The notes: generated by a model from the letters alone, not told the origin. A stretch of 36,564 bases of DNA from JBEAOO01 sp041164825 (GCA_041164825.1 JBEAOO010000351.1:1-36564); one strand, 5' to 3'. Shown: positions 1 to 11,500, counted from the stretch's first letter. Translations and numbers: made by a program.

Positions 1-267
1 CAGCAGCCCGTGATGCTGCGTGGCGCGCTGACCCTGTTGCCGCAGCATCCGCAGCTGTTGGCCTTTGAACGCGAGTTCAAAGGTCAGCGTGTGCTCTGCG
101 CCTTCAACCTCAGCGAGCAGCCGGCCACGCTGCGCCTGCCGGCCAACATCAGCACCGTGCACGTGCTCACCGACGCTGGCCTCAGCGGCGCGCAGGTGCA
201 AGGCATGGGCCACGCCGAATCCATTGAGTTTTCTGCCTGGGGCGCGCTGTATGCCCAGGTGTCCTGA
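1..267 (+). CDS. GH13 alpha-glucosidase, C-terminal end only (5' end outside window)
   Basis: The reading frame is open from the first base and stops with TGA at 265-267, so only the last 88 residues are present. They read as the C-terminal beta-sandwich that follows the catalytic barrel of GH13 alpha-glucosidases: a Leu-rich stretch with LLAFERE, then RVLCAFNLSEQ, the usual 'hydrolase with bound-sugar sandwich' ending. The same motif layout occurs in the complete glucosidase at 1645-3348 (LLVLCNFSAEP), which supports the call. It lies 96 bp before the ABC ATPase and is probably in the same operon. Substrate cannot be judged without the catalytic domain. Confidence 0.8.
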   Translation, partial: QQPVMLRGALTLLPQHPQLLAFEREFKGQRVLCAFNLSEQPATLRLPANISTVHVLTDAGLSGAQVQGMGHAESIEFSAWGALYAQVS

Positions 268-363
268 AGCACTGGGCATGACGATGTCATCGCCTCCCAG
301 CGCCCCTTCCTGAAGCCGGGCGCATCCGCCTTTCTCTTCCACCTCAACGACGAGTCCGCCGCC

Positions 364-1497
<1,134 letters not shown>

Positions 1498-1644
1498 GCG
1501 CCGACCCACCGCCGGCCTGCGCGAGCGCGTGGCCCGGCGCTGTTTGTTGTGATTGAAACCGCCTGCCCTGCACCGGCCACACGCCCCGTGCAGGTCGCGT
1601 TGTGTCCGTTGCCCGCGTTTGGAAAGTGCCTGGAAAGGTTGCTC

Positions 1645-3348
1645 ATGAGCAAAAACACCTGGTGGAAAGAAAGCGTCGTCTACCAAATCTACCCACGCAG
1701 CTTTTGCGACAGCGACGGCGACGGCGTGGGTGATCTGCGCGGCATCACGTCCAAGCTCGACCACCTGCAGGCCCTGGGCGTGGACGTGGTGTGGCTCTCG
1801 CCCATCTACCAATCGCCCAACGACGACAACGGCTACGACATCAGCGACTACACCGACATCATGGAAGAGTTCGGCACCTTGGCCGACTTTGACGAGATGC
1901 TGGCCGGCATGCACGCGCGCGGCATCAAGCTGATGATGGACTTGGTGGTGAACCACTGCTCCGACGAACACGCCTGGTTTCAGCAAGCGCGCAGCAGCCG
2001 CGACAACCCTTTTCACGACCACTTCATCTGGCGTGAGCCCCGCGCAAACGGTGGCCTGCCGAACAACTGGGAAGCCGCCTTCAATGGCTCCGTGTGGGAA
2101 TGGAACGAGCCCACGGGCGAGTACTACCTGCACATGTTCAGCAAGAAGCAGCCCGACCTGAACTGGGAGAACCCGGCGCTGCGCCAGGCGGTGTACCAGC
2201 TCATGCGCTTCTGGCTCGACCGCGGTGTCGACGGCTTCCGCATGGACGTGATCAACATGATCTCGAAACCCTGGCAGGCCGATGGCGGCTTGCCCGATGC
2301 ACCCGTGGTGCGCGATGGCTTTTTGCAGCCCGGCTTTGCGCTCACCTGCAACGGCCCGCGCCTGCTTGAATTTCTCACCGAGATGCGCGAGCAGGTGCTC
2401 GACCATTACGACACCATCACCGTGGGCGAAGCGCCCATGGCCACCACGCGCCAGGGCCGCGAGATCACCGATCCGCAGACCGGTGCGCTCAACATGCTGT
2501 TCCAGTTTGAACACATGGACCTCGACTCCGAGGGCGGCCACATCAACGGCAAGTGGGCCCTGAAGCCGCTTGACCTGCGCGACATGAAGCGCACCATGAG
2601 CCGCTGGCAGGACGAACTGGCCGGCGCGGGCTGGAACAGCCTCTACCTCGGCAACCACGACCAGCCGCGCCCGGTCTCGCGCTTTGGTGACGACGGCCGC
2701 TACCGCAAGGAATCGGCCAAGATGCTCGCCACCTGGCTGCACCTGCACCAGGGCACACCCTATGTGTACCAGGGCGAAGAGCTGGGCATGACGAATGTCG
2801 CCTTCCCGAGCATCAACGACTACCGCGACATTGAAACGCTCAACATCTACCGCGTGGCCACCACCGAGCGTGGCGTGTCGCCCGAATCGATGATGCAATC
2901 GATCCACGCCAAGAGCCGCGACAACGCGCGCACGCCGATGCAGTGGAACGGCGGCGCGCAAGGCGGCTTCACCAGCGGCACGCCCTGGATCGCGCTCAAC
3001 CCCAATCACACGCGCGTCCACGCCGAAGAAGCGCTGGCCGACCCGGACTCGGTGTTTCACCACTACCGCCGCCTGATCGCCCTGCGCCGCCAGCACCCGG
3101 TGATCGTGCATGGCCGCTACGAGTTGCTGCTGCCCGAGCACCCCCACCTCTACGCCTACACCCGCACGCTCGGCGACGAGCGCCTGCTGGTGCTGTGCAA
3201 CTTCAGCGCCGAGCCGCAAACGCTGGTGCTGCCGGCCGACTTGCCGCTGGGCCACGCCGAACTGCTGATCGGCAACCACAGCGACGCCGGCCCGGCCGAC
3301 ACGTTGCGCCCCTTTGAAGCCCGCGTGCTGCGCCTGCGCACGCGCTGA
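1645..3348 (+). CDS. GH13 alpha-glucosidase, oligo-1,6-glucosidase-like
   Basis: A cytoplasmic exo-acting alpha-glucosidase of 567 residues. The frame is open further upstream to 1549, but ATG 1645 (MSKNTWWKES) gives the canonical N-terminus and has GGAAAGG just before it. GH13 landmarks are GDGVGDLRGI at 25-34, nucleophile Asp201 in GFRMDVINMISK, acid/base Glu262 in TVGEAP and the transition-state Asp339 in NHDQ. The residue after the nucleophile is Val; in this subfamily Val marks alpha-1,6 specificity (oligo-1,6-glucosidase, isomaltase, dextran glucosidase), while Ala or Thr marks alpha-1,4 enzymes. Isomalto-oligosaccharides or sucrose isomers are therefore plausible substrates (inference). 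The C-terminal beta-sandwich starts near residue 480. It is followed after 78 bp by the amylosucrase. Confidence 0.92.
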   Translation: MSKNTWWKESVVYQIYPRSFCDSDGDGVGDLRGITSKLDHLQALGVDVVWLSPIYQSPNDDNGYDISDYTDIMEEFGTLADFDEMLAGMHARGIKLMMDLVVNHCSDEHAWFQQARSSRDNPFHDHFIWREPRANGGLPNNWEAAFNGSVWEWNEPTGEYYLHMFSKKQPDLNWENPALRQAVYQLMRFWLDRGVDGFRMDVINMISKPWQADGGLPDAPVVRDGFLQPGFALTCNGPRLLEFLTEMREQVLDHYDTITVGEAPMATTRQGREITDPQTGALNMLFQFEHMDLDSEGGHINGKWALKPLDLRDMKRTMSRWQDELAGAGWNSLYLGNHDQPRPVSRFGDDGRYRKESAKMLATWLHLHQGTPYVYQGEELGMTNVAFPSINDYRDIETLNIYRVATTERGVSPESMMQSIHAKSRDNARTPMQWNGGAQGGFTSGTPWIALNPNHTRVHAEEALADPDSVFHHYRRLIALRRQHPVIVHGRYELLLPEHPHLYAYTRTLGDERLLVLCNFSAEPQTLVLPADLPLGHAELLIGNHSDAGPADTLRPFEARVLRLRTR

Positions 3349-3426
3349 GCGCGCTGAGCCCACACCCCACACATTGAAAGACGGCGAGCGCGTCTGCCCT
3401 GAACGCGCCCGCCCACGGAGTCCACG

Positions 3427-5703
3427 ATGAGCACTGCCCCCAAATCCGCCAAGCCCGCTGCCAAACCAGCGGCCCCGAAGTCCACCCCGGCCAAGGCCCC
3501 AGCGGCGACGGCAGCTGCCCAAAAACCGCCTGCGGCCAAAGCGGCCACCGCCCCGGTCGCCAAAGCAGCCGCTGCCCCCAAAGCGGCCCCCGTGAAGGCC
3601 GTCCCGGCAGCGAAAAAGGCCGCCGCAGTCAAAGCCCCCACCGTCAAGGCCACGGCAGCCCAGCCCGCCCCGGCCAAGAAGGCGAGCAGCGCGGTGACCG
3701 CACCCGCAGCCACACCCGCAGCAGCCGCCAAAGCGCCCGCTGCACCGCGCAAAACCCCGGCCCGCAAGACCGCCGCAACGGCAACGGCAGCCACCCCGCC
3801 CGCCTGGACCGCCCCCGACCCGCAACTGCAACGCGTGTGGAACGCGGTGCAAGCGCAGCACGGCAGCGCCACCGGTTGGCCCGCGTTTGACGCCCGCGTG
3901 CGCACGCACTTGGGCGTGTTGCGCGACGAGCTGGCGCGCCTCTACGGCCACCGCGAAGACTTCGAAACCTTCCTCGCCGGCCTGCTCGGCGTGGCCCTGC
4001 AAGCCTGGGGCGAACGCGCGCCCGACCTGCAAGCGCTCGACGCCCAGCGCGAGGCCCAGCCGCACTGGTTCGAGTCCGAGCGCATGCTGGGTGGCGTCTG
4101 CTATGTCGACCTCTTTGCCGGCACCTTTGAAGGCGTGGAAGCGCAGATCCCCTATTTCAAAGAACTGGGCCTGAGCTACCTGCACCTGATGCCGCCCTTC
4201 CTGTGCCCCGAGCCGCACAGCGATGGCGGTTATGCCGTCAGCAGCTACCGCGCCACCAAGCCGGCGCTCGGCAACATCGACGCGTTGCGCCGGCTCTCGG
4301 CCAAGCTGCGTGCCGAAGGCATCTCGCTGGTGCTCGACTTCGTGTTCAACCACACGTCTGATGAGCACGAGTGGGCGCAAAAGGCGCACGCCAACGACCC
4401 GCACTTCCGCGACTACTTCTACATCTTTGACGACCGCCAGCAGCCCGACGCCTACGAGCGCACGCTGCGCGAGATCTTCCCCGACGAGCACCCCGGCGCC
4501 TTCAGCCAGCTGCCCGATGGCCGCTGGGTCTGGACCACGTTCCACAGCTACCAGTGGGACCTGAACTACAGCAACCCGGCCGTGTTCAGCGCCATGGCCG
4601 GCGAGATGCTGTTCATCGCCAACCTGGGCGTCGACTTTCTGCGCATGGACGCCGTGGCCTTCATCTGGAAGCGCCTGGGCACCAGCTGCGAGAACCTGCC
4701 CGAGGCCCACCACCTGCTGCGTGCCTACAACGCGCTGGCGCGCATCGCCGCGCCCTCGCTGCTGTTCAAGAGCGAAGCCATCGTGCACCCCGACGAGGTG
4801 GTCGCCTACATCTCGCCGACCGAGTGCCAGGTGGCCTACAACCCGCTGCAAATGGCCCTGTTGTGGAACACGCTGGCCACGCGCCAAGTCAACATGCTGC
4901 AGCAGGCGCTGGAGCAGCGCCACAACCTGGCCCCCGGCACCGCCTGGGTCAACTATGTGCGCAGCCACGACGACATCGGCTGGACCTTTGCCGACGAAGA
5001 CGCCGCGCTGATGGGCATCAACGGCTTCGACCACCGCCAGTTCCTGAACCGCTTCTACGTCAACCGCTTTGAAGGCAGCTTCGCGCGCGGCGTGCCCTTC
5101 CAAGACAACCCCGCCACCGGCGACTGCCGCATCAGCGGCACCGCCGCCGCCTTGGTGGGTTTGGCGCAAGACGACCCGTTTGCGGTCGACCGCCTGCTGC
5201 TGCTCTACGGCGTGGCGCTGAGCAGCGGCGGCATCCCGCTGATCTACCTGGGCGACGAGGTGGGCACGCTCAACGACCCGAGTTTTGCCGACGACCCCAG
5301 CAAGGCCGGCGACAGCCGCTGGGTGCACCGCCCGGCGCGCGACGTCGCCCGCTACGCGCAGCGCCACGACCCCAGCACTGTGCCCGGCCGCATCCACGCC
5401 GGCCTGCGCCACATGATCTCGCTGCGTCAGCAGACACCCGCACTCGCGGGCGGCCGGCTGGCCCCGTTCTGGACGCACAATGTCTCCGTGCTGGGCTACC
5501 AGCGTTTTGGCGAGGCGAACAGGGTGCTGGTGCTGGGCAATTTCAGTGAGTTCGATCAGCACATTGCCGCCCACGTGCTCGGCGCCCAGCCCGACCAGGC
5601 GCTCGACCTGATCAGTGGCCAAACGCTGAACCTGCGCGGCGGCCTGACCCTGGCGGCCTACCAAACCCTGTGGCTGGCGCTCCCGCCGGTCACCCCATCC
5701 TGA
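3427..5703 (+). CDS. Amylosucrase (GH13_4) with Lys/Ala/Pro-rich N-terminal extension
   Basis: Amylosucrase transfers glucose from sucrose onto a growing alpha-1,4-glucan and releases fructose. Residues from about 127 onward match the Neisseria polysaccharea enzyme closely. Nucleophile Asp408 (RMDAVAFIW), acid/base Glu450 (KSEAIVHPD), Asp515 (SHDD) and the sucrose-pocket salt bridge Asp266/Arg631 all fall at a constant offset of +122 from the Neisseria residues 286, 328, 393, 144 and 509, so the catalytic core has no net insertion or deletion between them. The first 126 residues are an added low-complexity tail of Ala, Pro and Lys with 19 Lys, 2 Arg and no acidic residue, like the tails of histone H1-like and PhaF-like proteins. 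The start ATG 3427 has GGAG 6 bp upstream. There is no signal peptide, so it should act in the cytoplasm. Confidence 0.95.
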   Translation: MSTAPKSAKPAAKPAAPKSTPAKAPAATAAAQKPPAAKAATAPVAKAAAAPKAAPVKAVPAAKKAAAVKAPTVKATAAQPAPAKKASSAVTAPAATPAAAAKAPAAPRKTPARKTAATATAATPPAWTAPDPQLQRVWNAVQAQHGSATGWPAFDARVRTHLGVLRDELARLYGHREDFETFLAGLLGVALQAWGERAPDLQALDAQREAQPHWFESERMLGGVCYVDLFAGTFEGVEAQIPYFKELGLSYLHLMPPFLCPEPHSDGGYAVSSYRATKPALGNIDALRRLSAKLRAEGISLVLDFVFNHTSDEHEWAQKAHANDPHFRDYFYIFDDRQQPDAYERTLREIFPDEHPGAFSQLPDGRWVWTTFHSYQWDLNYSNPAVFSAMAGEMLFIANLGVDFLRMDAVAFIWKRLGTSCENLPEAHHLLRAYNALARIAAPSLLFKSEAIVHPDEVVAYISPTECQVAYNPLQMALLWNTLATRQVNMLQQALEQRHNLAPGTAWVNYVRSHDDIGWTFADEDAALMGINGFDHRQFLNRFYVNRFEGSFARGVPFQDNPATGDCRISGTAAALVGLAQDDPFAVDRLLLLYGVALSSGGIPLIYLGDEVGTLNDPSFADDPSKAGDSRWVHRPARDVARYAQRHDPSTVPGRIHAGLRHMISLRQQTPALAGGRLAPFWTHNVSVLGYQRFGEANRVLVLGNFSEFDQHIAAHVLGAQPDQALDLISGQTLNLRGGLTLAAYQTLWLALPPVTPS

Positions 5704-5802
5704 CGGCCCCGTCCCGGGCCAGCGCTTGTCATGGGCGCCTGCTGGCCAAACACCGATCGACTTTTGTTCAGACCTTCATCTCACACGTTCAGGGGACACA
5801 CC

Positions 5803-7986
5803 ATGCTTGATGCAGACACCGTCAACGCCCTCATCCACGGCGACCACGGCGACCCCTTTGGTGTGCTCGGCCTGCACAGCACGCCGCAAGGCTGGGTGCT
5901 GCGCGCGCTGCTGCCCGGCGCGCACGCCGTCTCGGCCATCGAGCGCGCCGACGGCCGCCCGCTGGCCGTGCTCAAGCGCTACCCCGACACCGACCTGTTC
6001 GAGGCCGCCTGGCCCGCCGGCGCCAAAGAGCCGCGACCGGTCTACCGCCTCGATGTCGATTGGGGCACGCACCACCAAACGCTGGAAGACCCCTACCGCT
6101 TCCCGCCCCTGCTGGGCGACACCGACGTGTGGCTGCTGGCCGAAGGCACACACCACCGCCCGTACGAGCAACTCGGCGCGCACCCGGCCACGATGGAGGG
6201 CGTGGCGGGCGTGCGCTTTGCCGTGTGGGCACCGAGCGCCAAGCGCGTGTCGGTGGTGGGTGATTTCAATAACTGGGACGGCCGCCGCCACATGATGCGG
6301 CTGCGCAGCGAATGCGGCGTGTGGGAAACCTTTGTGCCGCTGATGCAGGTGGGCGACCTCTACAAGTTGGAGATCAAAGGCGCCGATGGCGCCTTGCACC
6401 TCAAGGCCGACCCGGTCGCCTTCCGCGCCGAGATGCGGCCCAACACCGCCTCGGTGGTGCAAGGCCTGCCGCCGCTGGTGTCCGGCACCGAGCAGCGCCG
6501 CGCGGCCAACGCGCTCAACGCGCCCGTCAGCATCTACGAGGTGCACCTGGGCTCGTGGCGCCGCAACGAGCGCGGCGAGTGGCTGAGCTACGACGAGCTG
6601 GCCGAGCAGCTGATCCCGTACGTGGTCGAGATGGGCTTCACCCACATCGAGCTGCTGCCGGTCAACGAGCACCCGTTTGACGGCTCCTGGGGCTACCAGC
6701 CCACGGGCATGTACGCGCCCACCTCGCGTTTTGGCACGCCCGAGCAGTTCCGCGCCTTTGTGAAGGCGGCGCACGACGCGGGCGTCGGCATCATCCTCGA
6801 CTGGGTGCCCGGCCACTTCCCCACCGATGCCCATGGCCTGGGCAAGTTCGACGGCTCGCATTTGTACGAGCACGCCGACCCGCGCGAAGGTTTTCACCAA
6901 GATTGGCAAACGCTGATCTACAACTACGGCCGCACCGAGGTGCGCAACTTCTTGGTGGGCAATGCGCTGTACTGGATCGAGCGCTACGGCATTGATGGCC
7001 TGCGCGTGGACGCCGTGGCCTCCATGCTCTACCGCGACTACAGCCGCAAAGATGGCGAGTGGATTCCCAACCAGTTTGGCGGCCGTGAAAACCTGGAGGC
7101 GATCGACTTCCTGCGTCGCATGAACAACATCGTCGGCACACAGCGCCCCGAGGCGATGACGGTGGCCGAGGAGTCGACCGCCTTCCCGAGCGTGTCGCGC
7201 CCGCCCAGCCCCGACCTGCAAAGCGGCGGCCTGGGCTTCCACTTCAAGTGGAACATGGGCTGGATGAACGACACCCTGTCGTACATGAAGCAAGACCCGG
7301 TGCACCGCAAGTACCACCACGGCCAGATGACGTTTGGCATGGTCTACGCGTTCAACGAAAACTTCGTACTGCCGCTCTCGCACGACGAGGTGGTGCACGG
7401 CAAGGGCTCGCTGCTGCAGCGCATGCCCGGCGACGACTGGCAGCGTTTTGCCAACCTGCGCGCCTACTACGGCTTCATGTGGGGCCACCCGGGCAAGAAG
7501 CTGCTCTTCATGGGCGGCGAGTTTGCCCAGCGCGAGGAGTGGGACGCCGAGCACAGCCTGCACTGGCACCAGCTCGACCATGCACCGCATGCGGGCATGC
7601 AGCGCCTGGTGCGCGACCTGAACGCCATCTACCGCGCCCAACCCGCCCTGCACCAAACCGATTTCAGCGCCGACGGCTTTGGCTGGATCGCCCACGACGA
7701 CGCCGAGAACTCGGTGCTGTCGTTCACCCGCCATGCGCCAGATGGCAGCTTGGTGGTGGTGGTCAGCAACTTCACGCCCGTGCCGCGCCCCAACTACCGC
7801 ATCGGCGTGCCCGCCGAAGGCACTTATGTGGAGCTGATCAACACCGACGCCACGGTCTACGGCGGCAGCGGCTTGCACAACGGCGAGTTGGCCAGCGAAG
7901 CGGTGGCCGCCCATGGCCGCACGCAGTCGATCGCGCTGACGGTGCCGCCGCTGGGCACAGTGATGTTGGTGCTGAAGGCCGGCTGA
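5803..7986 (+). CDS. glgB: 1,4-alpha-glucan (glycogen) branching enzyme GlgB
   Basis: GlgB cuts alpha-1,4-glucan and re-attaches the piece by an alpha-1,6 bond, producing branched glycogen. The protein has 727 residues, the normal size for the long proteobacterial form with two N-terminal carbohydrate-binding/Ig-like domains (first about 10-105, second CBM48 about 130-225 with VVGDFNNWDG at 151-160). Catalytic residues are Asp403 (GLRVDAVASMLYRDYSR), Glu456 (VAEEST) and Asp528 (LSHDEVVHGK). ATG 5803 has AGGGGA upstream; the frame extends to 5731 but that N-terminus is unlike the family. It lies 99 bp after the amylosucrase, so sucrose-derived linear glucan can be branched by the next gene product. 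No glgA or glgC is present in the window. Confidence 0.97.
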   Translation: MLDADTVNALIHGDHGDPFGVLGLHSTPQGWVLRALLPGAHAVSAIERADGRPLAVLKRYPDTDLFEAAWPAGAKEPRPVYRLDVDWGTHHQTLEDPYRFPPLLGDTDVWLLAEGTHHRPYEQLGAHPATMEGVAGVRFAVWAPSAKRVSVVGDFNNWDGRRHMMRLRSECGVWETFVPLMQVGDLYKLEIKGADGALHLKADPVAFRAEMRPNTASVVQGLPPLVSGTEQRRAANALNAPVSIYEVHLGSWRRNERGEWLSYDELAEQLIPYVVEMGFTHIELLPVNEHPFDGSWGYQPTGMYAPTSRFGTPEQFRAFVKAAHDAGVGIILDWVPGHFPTDAHGLGKFDGSHLYEHADPREGFHQDWQTLIYNYGRTEVRNFLVGNALYWIERYGIDGLRVDAVASMLYRDYSRKDGEWIPNQFGGRENLEAIDFLRRMNNIVGTQRPEAMTVAEESTAFPSVSRPPSPDLQSGGLGFHFKWNMGWMNDTLSYMKQDPVHRKYHHGQMTFGMVYAFNENFVLPLSHDEVVHGKGSLLQRMPGDDWQRFANLRAYYGFMWGHPGKKLLFMGGEFAQREEWDAEHSLHWHQLDHAPHAGMQRLVRDLNAIYRAQPALHQTDFSADGFGWIAHDDAENSVLSFTRHAPDGSLVVVVSNFTPVPRPNYRIGVPAEGTYVELINTDATVYGGSGLHNGELASEAVAAHGRTQSIALTVPPLGTVMLVLKAG

Positions 7987-8111
7987 ACGGCGCGCTGGTT
8001 GGGCACCTGGATGCGCCTTCGCGCTCCAGGCAATCGACAGTGCGACGGGCGGCAAGGGGCGTTCCTGGTGCCTCGACGCCCATGGCCTGAGTCGGCTTCC
8101 CGGTCGAAGAG

Positions 8112-8364
8112 CGGCGCGAGGGCGGCGATGGGCCGGGCCGATTTGCTCCGTGTCCCCCGGCCCCGCTACGCGGAACCTCCTCCTTTACCTGCGCAAATCG
8201 GCCCGGCCCATCACCGCCCCTGCACACACCGCGACATGCGTCGACTTGGCATGCCACCGCCGGTTCAGGGATCGCTGTGCCGCATTCGCTTTGCGCAGGA
8301 CAAGGAGGAGCCGGCCGCAGGCCGGCGGGGGACACGGAGCAAAGCGAATGCGGCACAGCGATCC
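8112..8364. repeat. Structured dispersed intergenic repeat, copy 1
   Basis: The 585-bp gap between glgB and the next gene has no convincing reading frame and holds a folded element that recurs at 36202-36448. Hairpin 1 pairs 8121-8146 with 8193-8218 (26 bp, one mismatch). Hairpin 2 pairs 8269-8294 with 8339-8364 (26 bp, perfect), and its loop contains a smaller perfect stem, GCCGGCC/GGCCGGC (8310-8326). A third complementary pair, GCTCCGTGTCC at 8145-8155 and GGACACGGAGC at 8330-8340, could join the two halves. There are no terminal direct repeats or transposase, so this looks like a non-autonomous REP/BIME- or MITE-like element, or a structured RNA. The rest of the gap (7987-8111, 8365-8571) shows no gene; 8365-8571 must hold the leader of the next gene. 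Confidence 0.85.
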
Positions 8365-8571
8365 GAGCACCTGCCTCGGCATGAGGTTCGCAACCGTGCC
8401 CGGCATCAAGCTCCGCCCCATATCGACCTTCTGCTGTTGGACGTGAGCCCGCGCGAGGGGGCCCGCAGCCGCAAGGCAGGCGCAAAGCTTGCTAAGCTCT
8501 TCCGTAACAAAATTCCATGCCCGGCACCCGCGCGAGCCACGGGGGCTGCACGGGCGTGAACGCCATTGCCG

Positions 8572-11500
8572 ATGACTGCACCTTCCGCCGCCCCACTTCC
8601 CTCCATGACGCCGGAGCGCCGCCTCCAGCAGCTGACTGCGCAAGCCCGCGCCGTCATCTTGTCGCGCCAGGACCCCAACACCGGACTGCTGCCCGCCAGC
8701 ACCGCCATCACCGTGCATGGCGACTACACCCATGCTTGGGTGCGCGACAACGTCTACAGCATCCTCGCCATCTGGGCGCTGGAGCTGGCCCACCGCGAAC
8801 GCCATCCCGCCACCTCGACCGAACTGCAACTGCGCGTGGTGGCGCTGATGCGCGGCCTGCTGGCGGCCATGATGAAGCAGGCGCACAAGGTTGAGCGCTT
8901 CAAGCACACCCAGCATCCGCTCGATGCGCTGCACGCCAAGTACTCCACCCGCACCGGCGACTGGGTGGTGGGCGATGCCGAGTGGGGCCACCTGCAGATT
9001 GACGCCACCGCCATTTTCTTGCTGCTGCTGGCGCAAATGAGCGCCAGTGGCTTGGCCATTGTGCAAACCCCCGCCGACGTGGCCTTTGTGCAAAACCTGG
9101 TGCACTACCTCGCCCGCGCCTACCGCACGCCCGACTACGGCATCTGGGAGCGCGGCCACAAGCGCAACGAAGGCCGGGCCGAGATCAACGCCAGCTCGGT
9201 GGGCATGGCCAAGGCCGCGCTCGAGGCCATCAGCGGTTTTGACCTGCTGCCCGGCTGGGCACCGCGCATCGTGGTGCAGGCCGATGACATCGCGCATGCG
9301 CGCACCACGCTGGCCGGCCTGCTGCCGCGAGAATCCGAGAGCAAAGAAACCGACGCCGCGCTGCTCAGCATCATTGGCTACCCGGCGTTTGCCATTGACG
9401 ACCCGGCGCTGGTCGAGGCCACGCGCGAGCGCATCGTCACCAAACTGCAAGGCCGCTACGGCTGCAAGCGCTTCTTGCGCGACGGCCACCAGACCGTGGT
9501 GGAAGACCACAGCCGCCTGCACTACGAGCCCGGCGAGCTGCAGCGCTTTCGCCGCATCGAGAGCGAGTGGCCGTTGTTCTTTTGTTACCTGCTGATCGAC
9601 GCGCAACTGCGCGGCGACACCGCCAGCGCCGACGACTACCGCCAACGCATTGAAGCGCTGATGGTGGAGCGCGACGGCCAGCGCCTGCTGCCCGAGCTCT
9701 ACATCGTGCCCGCCGAGCATGTGGACGCCGAGCGCGAGAACCCGCGCAGCCAAGACCGCGTGCCCAACGACAACGTGCCGCTGGTGTGGGCGCAAAGCCT
9801 TTACCTGGTGGGCGCCTTGCTGCACGACGGCCTGGTGCGTGCCGAGCAACTCGACCCGCTCGGCCGCCACAAACCCAAGTTGCCGCAGCCCGTCACCGTG
9901 CACGTGGCCTTGCTGGCCGCCGATGAGCTGGTGCGCGCGCGCTTGGCCTCGCACGGCATCGAGGCGCAAACGCCCGAGCAGGTGTTGCCGGCCCGTGTGC
10001 GCTTTGCCGACGAGCTCGACACCGCGCTCACCCGCCTGGGCGAGCACGAGGCCCTGGGCCTGAGCGGCCGCCCGCGCCAACGCCCCGGCAGCCTGTCCAC
10101 CAGCTTGGTCTACCGCGCCAGCGCCGAGGCCGATGCGCCGAGCACCGTCTTTTTGCCCGCAGTGTTCAACCGCCAAGGCTTTTACCTGCGCTTGGACAAC
10201 CGTTTGTTGATGGACGAGATCCGCGCCGAGGTGGCGCACCTGCGCAGCCACTGGCAGCCCGAGCCCGGCCAGCCCCTGAGCCAACCGCTGCTGGCGCTGC
10301 GCATCAGCGAAGACATGCTCGACGACCGCGGCGCCGACGGCCTGCTGGCCTACCTGCGCCAGCTCTCGGCCAGCACCGAAGCACGCGGCGAGGGCGACGC
10401 CCCGGCCACCGTGGTGCGCGGCCCGCTCCAAGCCCTGCTGCCGCACGCCGCCGTGTGCGTGCTGCCCACGCTGGCCACACTGGCCGACGAGGTGGCGCCC
10501 AGCCCCGAGCAAACCGCCGCCGCCGCTGCCGTGCTGCACTGGGAAGAAGCCGCCACGCGCGTGCTCAGCCCCGCCCGCGCCGCCGCGCTGGAGCGCAACC
10601 ACGACGACCTCGCGCTGCTGCGCGTGCTCGAAAAAAGCCGCAACCCGTACGAGCAGATCGAAGTGCTGGGCCTGCTGGTGCACCGCTGGGGGCTGGACGC
10701 CGGCACGCCGCTCGGTGGCTCACTGCGTGAGCTGGCTGCCGCCGTGTACGCCCGCGCCAGCACCGAGCGCCGCTGGGGTGTGATGCGCCGCGCGGCCGGT
10801 GTGCTTGAGGTGCACGACGAGACGCTGGAAGAAGCCGTGGCGCAAATCGTGTTGCGGCAAAAGCAGGTGTCGCTCGGCCGCGCCTACAACGCGCAGGCCA
10901 TCATCGCCGCGCCCTTGGGCAACGCCGAGCTGTTTGAGCGCCTGCGCCGCTATGGCGGCGACGACCGCCGTGGCCGCGTGCTGATCGAAGAGATCGTGCT
11001 GCTGCTGGGCACGCTCATCAAGGCCGACGCCACGCCCTTCTTGGGCACGCTGACGCTGCGCCCTTGGTACCTGCTGCTGCTCATCACCGGCCAGCTGGCG
11101 CTCGAACACGGCCTGAGCCAGGCCGAAGCCTTTGACCACCTGCTCGACTGCAGCCCGCAAGCGCTGCTGGCGCGGCTGCGCGAGGTGATCTCGCGCGAGC
11201 GCGACATGAGCCGCGACCTGGTGCGCCTGCAATCGCTGCACGTGCACGGCGACCCGAGCGCCGACAGCCTGGTGAGCGTCGAGTTCTCGCGCGGCAGCGA
11301 CCCGCAACTGCCCGAAGACATGGCCGGCTGGCTGGCCTGGCGCGAGATGAGCGGCGTGCTGACCCGTGTGCCGGGTGATTTTCACGAGCGCATTTGGGCG
11401 CTGCTGCGCCAGGTGCCCGGCATCGTCATTGGCGATCAGCTCGACGCGCGCAACCGCCTCGACAGCACACTCGCCCGCGCCGATTCCACCCCCGGCGAGC

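Noticed and set aside
5776..8055. Open frame of 759 codons on the - strand opposite glgB
   Set aside because: Antisense shadow of glgB with the same biased composition.
8112..8364. Insertion sequence or CRISPR-like array
   Set aside because: No transposase, no terminal direct repeats and no regularly spaced units; the symmetry is that of stems in one folded element.
8185..10683. Open frame of 832 codons on the - strand running into the dispersed repeat
   Set aside because: Antisense to the PhK-like gene; the part in the repeat is low-complexity and explained by hairpin sequence.
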